The notes below the pieces were generated by a model that was given only the letters and a program-made list of their open reading frames with translations, was not told where the DNA came from and searched no databases. From RUG334 sp045599645 (GTDB lineage Bacteria; Muiribacteriota; Ozemobacteria; Ozemobacterales; Ozemobacteraceae): DNA of 64,000 nucleotides. The position numbers were made by a program, and so were the translations under genes. The DNA lies in NCBI GenBank assembly GCA_045599645.1, contig JAZRWI010000111.1:1-64000 (forward strand), in the 5' to 3' direction. The number at the start of each line of letters is the position of its first letter. Position 1 is the first letter of the stretch. Positions 43,123-55,100 of this stretch are shown one piece after another.

Positions 43123-46100
43123 ATGTTTAAATCCGCCTTTAGGACGAAGCTATGGCTTCTTATATTCACTTTTTTAGTTACAGTTGTTCATACTGTCTTT
43201 GCAGGTTCGCCTGGCAGTATAACCGTCAATGACCCAACTTACAGCAATGGTGCACCAGCAAGAGCGGGTGATACTGTTTCTGTTTCTGTAACATTTGAAA
43301 GTGATTTAACCCCAAATGCCATAGTATACGATATATCCTCCATTTCAGAAGGCGGTTCAACATTAAATCTGAATTGTAACAAGCTGATAGGCAATACATA
43401 TAGTGCAAGCGGCCAGTTTGTTGTAAAAACAGGTTCAACAAATGGCAATGTTTCTGCAAATGTATATATAAGCAATGCTGACGGAGATAATAGCAGAGGG
43501 ATAACCTTCAAAATCAACAATACTCCGCCAAATCCGGCCCCTTCATTGGATGGTTCACCATCTGTAACTGTAACAAGAGGCGACGCAGCACCTGAAGCCA
43601 ACACCATAGTCATGGCCGGTGACAAGGTAAAAATTTCATTAAAAACCACAGACGCCGATACAAAGACAGTCAACCTCGACCTGTCAGCATTTAATCTCAG
43701 CACAGTTCAGGCAACAAGCTCTGACAAACAGAACTATTCATATGAATTTACAGTGCCGAGTGGTCTTTCCAACGGTAATAAAACAATAAGGATTGAGCTC
43801 ATAGACGAGGCTGACCAGAAAACCTCCTATGACAAAAATCCGACTATAGTATTGAACCTGACATCCAACTCAGCTTTTCAAAGCATTTCAATTGAGAATT
43901 CTTCAGGGAAAGACCCAATTCTGCCTGGTGATACAATAAAATTCACAATAAAAATAAGCAGTTTTAAAAACAATATTATTACAATCTATTCTGGTATTGA
44001 TGTTATAGACACAGCCCTCGGCCTACCGAAGTCAATTTCCACCCCGACAGGTAATCCAAGCCTTAATGATACAGCGGAATACGTTTATACAACAGCAGCA
44101 TTGCCAACCACTCCAGGATGCACATATTCCAACATAACATTTACAATAACCAGCAGAGCCTTACCACCATTTACTGACAATACAAACACAACGGCTGTTT
44201 TGAGTAAAACTCTTGACCTTGGCGGTTTTGAGCAGGGTGACGTTACAGTTACCATAACAGACAAAAATGGCTTTACATCGGCATCGGTAGCAACTATCAG
44301 CTCTGTAATCACATTTACAACTGAAATAAACAATGGTTCAGCAGGCGGAAGCAGTGAGGTAACAGTAAATCTCTCTTCTATCGGAGTATCAGACCCATTA
44401 ATACTGACTACAACTAATGGAACCACTTATTCTGGCTCATACACTATAAAGAGTACCGACACACCTATGCAGGGACAGACTGTTACATTTGTAGTTACAG
44501 CTAAAAACCAGAATGGCAAAACCTTAACAAAAACCACTGGCCCGATAACCATAGACAATGTTCCACCAGCTCTAGTTGATTTTACAGTAACGGGCGGAAC
44601 TGGTTCCGGTGGCATTGTAAAGTATTACGATACTCTTATTTTTACAGCAACAACCGATGGGGCATTTTCTGCTTCAGTCGACCTAAGCACTCTGGATGGC
44701 AGTGGTGAATTAATGCTTACCGGTTCCGGAGATAACTACCAGAACAGCCACATAGTTGGTTTAGGCACAGTAAACAACATCAACTATACATTTGTTGGAA
44801 AAGCTTATGACGAATACGGCAACTACGATTCAAAGAATGTTGTCTTAACCGTTGACAATAACCCGCCGAGATATGTCACCTCCAGCTACGAACGCGTAGG
44901 AGTCGGCATCAACGAACCATATTACATTATTGGTGACAAGATAAAGGTTAATCTAACACTTACAAATTACAGCGATATTGCTGATGTTAAACTGGATTTG
45001 TCAACAATGAACGGTGAAACAACCTATAATCAGTATTCACTCACCTCCTCTGGTGGCGGAGTTTATACAACAGAGTTTGAAATAGGAACTGGTCCACTTA
45101 ATCTTGGTGCAACATTCCCATTTATTATTACAGATAATGCTGGCAACTCTATAATTCCAAGCTCAGCAACAGGCTCTGGCGATGAAAGAATGACTGCAAA
45201 CATCACTATTCCGTTGTTTGACCAGAATCCACCAGACCCCCAGACTCCGACTTTAACAATAACCAGCAGGGCTCTGAAAGTTCATCCTGATGATACCCAA
45301 AAGAATCTGATTAACGCCTGGAAAACAATAAATATAAATATGAAGTTTGACGCTACAGACGGCGATAATGCTACAGCAGCAGTCCGTCTACCGTCAGAAC
45401 TGAACAGACCGACAACAGATAGCAGGTCAGCCAATGTAATATACATGGATGAAAGCAATCTGTATCATGATCTGTATTCTGCAGGTATAACCTCTGATTT
45501 TGCCCACATGAATCTGAGCAATGGTTCATATAGTGTTGAACTGGTTGCTACAGAAGCCTTTGGTTTGGGTTTATTAACACAAAACGCTTCATTTGCAGTG
45601 ATTCTAACAGACGTTTCTGGTAACAGAAGACCTGTTTACACACAGAATGTTTCAAGAATAGACCTTGAACCTCCGGTAATCACCAACATAAAGGTAACTC
45701 CAAGCAGAGCAGGCACATTGCTCATAGGCGATACTGTTACCTTTGACGTAACAGTAGACAGCGTTGAACCTAGTGGAAATCCGGATATCTATGGATTCCC
45801 ATATATTGATTTAAGCAGTATTGACTCTACTCTTGGCCAGGAAAAGATGGAATACAAGAGTATAGGCAATTACACTAAGACAGTAAAGATTGCTACTGGA
45901 ACAATAAATAATATTACTGCTTCCTGCCCAGTAATAGTTTATGACGTGGCATTTAACTACATCACAAGCTATACAAGCGAAATAACAGTAGATAATGTTC
46001 CTCCTACTGTATCTGAGTTTCAGGTAACAACCGGTAATAGCAGCGACATCATCAACTATACAGATAATAGTCAGGAAACAGCCTCAGTAACCTTTGCAAT

Positions 46101-49100
46101 CAAATCAAAGGAAGGCGACAATACAGTAACCTTTGATGCAACTGCAATAGGTGGTTCTGCAGCAGAACCCGCAACAGTAACCGGTCCTGACACAAACGGT
46201 GACTATACCTATTCATTCGGTATGGTTACCAATCTGGCAGCAGAAGAATTCAGCGATTACAAATTTGTTGTAACAGCGAAGGACACCAACAACAACCTGA
46301 TTCTTTTTGAATCCAACGAATTCAAAAAGGTTGACTGTGTAGTTCCAGAATTCGTTACATCAGAATGTATAGCAACAATAACAGCACGTTCTGCTAGTCT
46401 TCCAAAGCCTTCATCAGACCTTGTAACAGACATAGCCAGAATCGGCGATACCATTACCTTCTATGCAAGCATGACAAAAAATATTGGTGCTACAGCATCA
46501 GTAGAAATATGCATAGATCCGGCAACTCCAGCATCAATTACACGTGAATTAACCTATAATTCATCATTGAATCTTTACGAAACAAGTCTTGAAGTTAAAG
46601 CAGCAGGAACAAAATCTGACGAAAATCCAAGCGTAAACTGGGGCACTTTGACAGGTGCTATAGCCTATAGCTTCGTAGCTATAGACTCCGCCAACAATAT
46701 AGCAACCCCTGCAGCCGCATTATCAGATTTTAATGTAGTTAATGCAGCAACAGAAATAAGTTCCTTCAGTCTGTCCATTGAACCGAATTATGACAGTACT
46801 TTGGTATTAAATGTAGGCTCTGGAACAATCATTGAATATCTTGTTGCCAGCGCAACCCTATCTGATGGCAGAATAGCTTCAAGTGCGATTATAGATTTAT
46901 CAAATATCACTGGTGCACCAGCAGATTACAAACTGGCTTCAATCACAGGAAGCGTTGTAAATTCAGCTGCACCTGGTATCAATCTGAGTCTATATCCGAC
47001 AAATGATTGGTATGAAACACCTGTTCCGATTACCATTACGATTTATGATGAATTAGGTTATAGCTGTGCAACTACTGCATCATCAATCAGAGTAGATACA
47101 AAATACCCTGAAATTACGCAGGCAGCCTTTGACGGAACAGATTTAAAGATAATGTTCTCTGAAGAAATCCATGATTTCCAAGGTGGAAACTGGGCTATAC
47201 TGGGCAGCACAACCGCTGGCCTCACAGAATCTATTTCTCTTGGGGACCCGGAACTCGCCACAATTGACGCTCCTGTTACCTATGGCGATGAAGTAACAGT
47301 AACTCTTACAAGAGCTGCCCAGACAATATACGTAAGCTGGGCTGAAAGTCCTATCTACCTGCAGGCTGTAAACACAGCTTCAGCTGGCGCAGTCAAAGAC
47401 AAGGCCTTCAACTGGCTCAATCCGACAACTGTTCCAATAACAGTCACGGACTATACTTTGCGCGAAGAACCAGAAATAGCTATTTTCAAGATGGAACATG
47501 ACTGGAACTGGCCGACAGCTTCAATTACATTTACAATTCAGTTCACTCATGAAATGGCTACAGCAACAAGCTTCATAGCCTCTGAAGGTGTATTGTTTGT
47601 AGACAGACCTAGTGGTATATCAGGCTTCAACGACGTAAGCTACGCAGACTGGTATGTATTCCAGGCTGAAGACAAATTCGTCTGGTTGCCTGAAGGAAGT
47701 CCTGACAACAAGACTCTAAAAATAACTCTTTGCGACAGTGGTAGAGACTGGATAGCCGCTAACCTGACCAATAACCCGGAAAAGCTTCTGAAATTTGCCC
47801 AGTATTCCGGCAAGAGAATGATTAAGAATGTCTTCAATAAAGCATTGAAACAATATACTATTGATGCTCCTTTCGTTATTGAAGACGACAGAGTTTCAAA
47901 TCCGCTTCCACATCTGAATGTATTGTCAGATAGTCCAAAGCCAGTAATAAATCTTGCTTCTGGAACACTTACCATTGGCTTCAAGGATAGAGCTAAGATT
48001 TTCTCTAACCCATTCAGAACGAAGAATGAAACTGACCCGGCTCTTGATTTGCCTGATCCAACAGACAGCAAAGCTTCTACAAAGCATCTGAACAATATAT
48101 CCTTGTTCAATCTGGAAAATGATACTTCTATAGTCCTTGAATGTAAGCCTATAGTAAAAGCAAATAACCCTGAATATGCCAGCACATCAGTAACCATTGA
48201 CCTTACTGACAATGACTTGAATAACATACTTAATTTCTACAACAGCTATGATACTCAGGTATGGGGTCTGCAAATCAATGAAGGTTGTTTTGTAGATGTA
48301 TGGGATGAAGCCAATACAAAATACAAACCGACAAGTCCTGGCACTGTAGAATTGATAAAGGCTCCACCAACAGCAACAGCCACAATCATTGCATGTTCTG
48401 TTTCCGATATGCCTCCAACCAAGGAAGACATAGACAACTTTACCTTTGATTTCGAACTCAGCAAGAGTGAAGCAGGAGTTTTGAAGCTCCCGTTCCTTAC
48501 TACAGCATCACCATCAGCCGGTATTTTCGAAACTTCTACAGACACAAGAATAGCCTCAGCTACATTAACAGGCTGGAGCACCCGCACAGTAAAGGGTGTA
48601 GAAAGAACCATAGCAACCTTCAAAACCGATGAAAGCTTTACAAAGCAGGTAGACGGTGTTGAAGCAGAACTGCGCTTATATGGTCTGAAAGATGTATTCA
48701 GCAACGAAATACCTGTCATGGTTGCTTCATATGTTTATGACGTTACCAAACGCAGCACAACAACAGTATCAGGCTTCAGCACAGCCTCAGCTCCGTTTAT
48801 CATTGATAACGTAATACCAACAGTTCTTTCTGTAACTCCTACTCTTGTAGGCTTAACTAACGTAAGCCAGCCAATATTCAAGGTTGAGTTCTCAGAAAAG
48901 ATGGATACTAACGTAACTCCAACGCTTAATATTGCAACCGGTTCAACTAAGATCAACTGTTCATTTGATAGTTGGGAAGCCTCAGGAACAATCGCAGTAT
49001 TCAAGAACAACACCGCGATTACAGCAACAACTCCGAACGGAAATTGGAACTATAACGTAGCGGGAGCTATGGATCTGGCCAGCAATCCACTTGAAGCCAC

Positions 49101-52100
49101 AGAAGTTGCAGTTTCAATAAAATCAGAAGTTCCAAGAGTAATAGAAGAATCACTTCATATTTACACAATCAGAAAGAACATTGATAACAACGTTGTTGTC
49201 GAAGACAAGCCGTTTAATTTCGATGCTTCACCAGATTATGTAAAAATCACTTATCAGTATGCAGACAGCAATACAGAAAACCTGCCACATACTGCTAACT
49301 TCTATAACATTTCAGGCGAGCTCATTGGTAGTTCAACCGTTTCTCAGGACAGCATCAATGCAACAGCAACCCTGAAAGCTGAATACTTCACCTCTATTCC
49401 TACCAACAATACCAAGCTTCACGTAAAGGTTCAGGACTGTGCCGGAAATGAAACCAATATCATTGGCACATTGAACTATTACGCTAATGCCCCGGTAATC
49501 AAAACCTTAACCATTGAAGAAGTTGCCAGCGCCACCTCTACGCTGTATTTCTATTCTCCGGCCAATGCAGACACCAATATGAACCTTAGAGCTGTTTTCA
49601 AGGAATCATATACAGGTCTTAACATGCTACTGGCCTCCTATAGCATGCCAATGTCACCTGTTGCTACAATGACAGTTGGTTCAAATCTTGAAGGTCTTAC
49701 CCTAACAAGCAGCTTTGGCAAGGAATTGGAAGAAAATGTATATCTGTTAGCCTTTGCTGACGAAGCTGGTAATCTTGCCACAGGCTTAACCCAGAGATTT
49801 ATTGTAGCGGATAATACTCCCCCTACTGTTGTAAGCGTAAATCCAGGGCCGACAGACGAAGTAGCCAACTGTGATGTTGGAATGGCTACCTTCACTGTTG
49901 TATTCAACGAATTGATGGATACCACCAAGACTCCATTCCTGAGTATCGCAACAGCCAGCAGGAAGATTGCTACAACCTTCGTTGGCTGGGGCTCTGACAG
50001 CATGACGGCATCATTTACAAATGCTGAAATAATCAATTCCCAGATACCTGCAGGTGAATACAAGTATGTAATCACAGGTGCCAAGGATATGACCGGTCAT
50101 GAAATGACCAACACACCGGCAACCTGCACTACAATCATATGGCCGGCTGGTCCTGGGGTTTCATCTCTTACTGTTTCAGCTTTAATGCCTGACTTGGATG
50201 ATAACGTAGTTGTCAATAGAAGCTACAACCCGACTAAATACAAAGATGGATACGGTGCTGATGCAGCATCAGTAACCATTAAGGTAGATTATGTCAATAC
50301 TCCGACATATGACCCGCACAAGCTTGTAATATATGATAGCAGCGACAATGAAATAGGTTCTCTCAGCCTCGCAATAACAGGCAAAACTGGCACTGCAATC
50401 TGGAATGCTGATGAAATGCCAACAACCGATGGCAAATACAGCTTCCGCATGCAAGATAAACTGGGTAACTATTTCCCAGAAGAAGGCTATTTAGACCAGA
50501 CTTTTGAAATCGACACAGAAGCACCGGCTATCACCGCTGTTGCTGTCGAAGACGGAAACATCTGTGCTATAGCACCTGACGGCGTAAAATATTACAGTCC
50601 TTCTGTTCCGGCAACCTTCACGGTCACTACATCAGAAACTGCAGAGCTTCAGCTGATAATTGCCTCTGGCACAGCTACAGCTACTTATATTATTACTCCT
50701 GACAACGGCAGCTATACAATCAGTCTCAATGACAAGATTCAGCCAAGCTGGGATGGAAATGACATAGTTCTTACTGTTTCAGATCTTGCAGGAAATATAA
50801 GCCCGACAGCCTCTGTAACAATAAGAATAGACAGCATACCGCCGCAGGTTCTTATTGCAACAGCCGTTGATGAAACAGACAACCCAATATTCACTGTTGG
50901 TAAGGTCGCAACATTCAAGGTAACCTTTGATTCTGTTTTGAATCAGAATTTCAGACCTACTGTAGTTATTGCTACCGATACTCTCGGCGTTACAGAAGTA
51001 GCTACCCTGACCTTCAAGGAATGGGTTGATGAATACTCCTGCAGATACATTACTGACGATGTCTTTGACAGTATCAGCTATCCGGTTGGAACCTCAAGCA
51101 TCATGGTTAGTGATGCCAGAGACATGGCAGGTAACCTTGTTGCTTCAGCTATCTATGGCGAAGTAGAAGTAATCTCCAAGAGTCCTGATTTCTACGCAAC
51201 ACTTGAAAGTATGCAGACTCAGATTAGTAATGCAACTCTTACTAATAAAACTTTTAGCCTGAATGCTGAACCAAATGTTGCAACCATAACTATACTCTAC
51301 AACAAGGGGCCTTATGCAACTGACCACGAATTACTCGTATTCGACAACATTGGTGAGCAGATTGCAACCCATACACTTACTGATGGCGCAACCAGCATCA
51401 CAGTAGATACTGCATTCTTCGGAACAACAGATGTAAGCAATTATGTTGGAACCTTTACAATCAAGCTGAGAGACGCTATGAAGAATCTTAGCCTGACTGC
51501 AAGCACTTCTCTTGACACACTGTTTGTATTGAATTATGACAGTATTGCACCAGATATAAGCTCCTTTGAAATAACAGGCATGTCTAGTGCTTCAACACCT
51601 CTGACCTATTATTACAATCCTGATCTCTGCGGAAGTGCTACAACCAATGTAGAATTAACAGCAAGCGATGCTCTAAGACTCATTGTATATGGCATTGCAT
51701 CTAGTCCATACGAAACAATAGCCACCAGAAGCTTTGACATGGCTCTGACCAATGCCCTAACCTATAGCTATACAGGTGACTTCAGTGATATATACGGTCA
51801 GAATCTGCCAGAAGGCACCTACAAACTTCAGGTCGCAGACAATGCCGGAAATATACCTTCAGATTATAAGAGTCTTATTGTAGATAAAACCGGACCGGTA
51901 GTATTAGTTGCCACAATGACAGACAATACCTACATTAGTTCTGGTGAAGCAGGTATGGCAACCTTCAGCATTCAGTTCGATGAATCAATGTTCGAAGCAG
52001 CATACCAGTATCTTGAAATAGCAACAACCAGCTACAAGATTCCTTGTAGATTTGTAAGGATGGAAACAACTACAGTCGCTAGTGACACAGCTATATTTGA

Positions 52101-55100
52101 AACCTCAGTAGCTGTTCCGAACACAATACTTCAGGGTGACTACCAGTATCACGTAATCGGTACAGATTTGACAGGGAATAAAACAGATGTAGCTACAGGA
52201 AGTGTATTTGTTAAGTCTGCTGGCCCGATAGTAAGCTCTATCAAGACCTTCTCTTATCAGGCAACTACAGCCAGCGATACCCTCGACAGCGGCAATGATT
52301 ATCATTATGACGATATGTTCAGCTTTGCGGTTGAACCCAATGCAGCCACAATGACAATCAAGCTCTCAGAAGAACCTGACGGAGATGCCTCAAAGATATA
52401 TGTAACCTTCCTGAAGAATGTTTCAGTATCAGGCACCACCAAGGAAGTCTTTGTTGCTTCACATGCAGTTGAAGTAGTAAACCTGATGGCTACCTTCACA
52501 TGGGATGCTTCTACAGAACCTCTTGTAGCAACAGAAGCAAGTTATATAATCAGAATTGCTGATGATAACAGTGACCTTTCCGGCTATAGCTACAAGTGGG
52601 AAGTAGACAATGTTGCACCAGAATATAGTTCTATATCCTTCAACAATGGTATAAACTTCCCAGCCTCTGAAACAATCTACCTCAATCCTTACAGACACAC
52701 TAACTTTGAAATAACCTTCATTAACCTTAGTGACCATGCTCCAAAATTACGCGTAAGCAATGGTATCTCAACAGATACCTATCCTCTTACTGCAATCAAC
52801 AGCACCACTAACTGGAAGACTGCTTTCCGTGGCAAATACAGCCGTGACGGTAGTATGATGCCTGACGGAATTTATAGCATTGGTCTTGTAGACCAGGCTG
52901 GTAACGAAGCTTCCTCTGGAACTGTTGAGCTCTATAGCATGGTTATAGACACCAAGTCTCCTGTAATAGGAACCTATAGCTTCATAATTGGCGGTCAACC
53001 AGTAACTGACAGTTGCTCTCCAAGCCCAGAACGTCCAATGACAATATCTATGGATACAGACGAACCTCTGACAGCCACTGGAGCTTATTACCTTGATGTT
53101 TACAACTCCGGTGAAGTTAGAGTCAACAGATTGAATCTCACTGAGAACGGCTCTAAGCTTGAAGCGGTATGGGATGGAACTAACGACGCCGGTGCAACTG
53201 TTGCAGACGGTAAATATACCTTCAGAGCTTCTGACCTTTGTGGTAATACAGCAAGCGGTTCCGCTTCAATAAGCGCTATCACTGCTGCATTCCAGAACAT
53301 GGGTGCGGTTCAGGTCGGTTCTAATACCATTCAGATATGGTTCAACCATGATATTGACGGAACCACATTGTCTTCTGGCAGCATCACAAGCTCACCTGCC
53401 CTGACAATCAGCAATCCTGCGGTTTACAACGACAGAGCAATCAGCTTTAATGCTGTAGGCATGACTCACGGTGCCTCCTATACCTTAACCATAAGCAGTA
53501 GCTTGAAGGATATCTACGGTTCACCGATTTCTGCTTCTTCAACAACAGCCGTATTTACAGCTGATGTTAAGGGACCGGAGCTCATAACCTATAACTTTGA
53601 CCAATCAAAGAATCAGGGTGAAATAACTCTTGTATTCGATCAGGTATTGGATAAAGCAACTGCAGAAAAGCCAGGCAGTTATATTATAACTGACAGCACA
53701 GGCAGCACTATTCCAATATCTTCTGTAACGCTTATAGGCGACAAAACCAATGTATTGATTGTTGCTTCAGGAACCTTTGAAGAAAAATCGACATACAATG
53801 TCAGAGCTTACGGCGTAACAGACGAGCTTGGCAATAGCAGTTGCGGTAAATCCATTGACGGCAGCTTCAAGTTCATTGGTCGTGATATTACACCGCCAAC
53901 CTTCAAGGTATCTGCATTCTCTAATGCTGGTAATGAAAACGACATTATCGTAGTTGCTGTTTCCAGCGAAGAATTGGTAAGAGTTCCAACTCTTACAATC
54001 AAGCATGGCAGTGCCAGCCCAATATCAGTGACAATGCAGAAGAGCAGCAGCAATAGCTGTGCATTTATGGCTGCCGCTTCACTTAAGGCTTCCAACGGAA
54101 AAGTCGGTTCGTTACTGGTAAACGGTGAAGACCTGAATGGTAACAAGGGTGTTGGCGAAGGTGTCTTCACGATTGCTACTGTTGCCACAAAGAGCAATAC
54201 TAGACTTGCATCTGCTGATAACCAGTTCAGTCTGACCTTCGATGAAAACAGTCTCAAATCAGATGCTACTGTAAGAATTCTTCAGAGAAGCATCGAAAAG
54301 GATGAAACAGCATCAGGCTCTATTAATACTGCACTGCAAAATGAATATGCCTCTATGAGAGGAGCCAGGGCTTCTGTTACAACAACAGATGAAGCAGCTT
54401 CCAATGCTGAATTAACTCCACTCACTGATGCCTACGAAGCAACCTTGAATTCCAAGAAGGTAAACAAGGGTGCTGTAGCTGCAATGAGAGTTCCAGAATC
54501 AGCCAGCTCAACAGCCGGCATTGGTCTCTTCTATCAGAAGAATGGTTCATGGAAATTCATTTCATCGAACATTTCTGCTGAAAAAGAAATCAAGGCTAAG
54601 ATTACTTCTACTCAGGTATTTGCAATCATGAGAGACTCTGTTGCTCCAACAATTAGTCTTGATGATTCAATGGACCTCAACAAGAAATTTGAAACATCAA
54701 GACCAGAGTTCATTGGTTCTATCAAAGACTTTGGTTCCGGTATTGACGCCAATAATGTAGAAGTAAAAATCGACAACAATACTCAGATGCTCAGTGTTGG
54801 AGACGATGGCAGCTTCAAGTTCAAGCCGCTGACAGAACTCACCAATGGTAATCACGAGCTGGAAATTCTCGCCCGTGACCGCACTGGTAATCAGTCTACA
54901 AGCGGCAGCATGAGATTCGCGCTGGAATTACCGTTTGAATTCAAGCAGATAATCCAGTATCCGAACCCGGCTCGTAATAATCACATGACTATCAGAATCA
55001 GAACTAATAGCAGTGGCGTAAATTGCAATATTAGAATTAAGATTTACGACGTTGCCGGTCATAAGGTTGCTGATTTCGATGAAAGTGATGTTGTAGACAA

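Noticed and set aside
43226..55000. Many antisense frames of 60-195 codons opposite the giant genes
   Set aside because: They are shadows caused by the codon bias and repeats of the giant genes; none has a ribosome binding site plus a recognisable domain.
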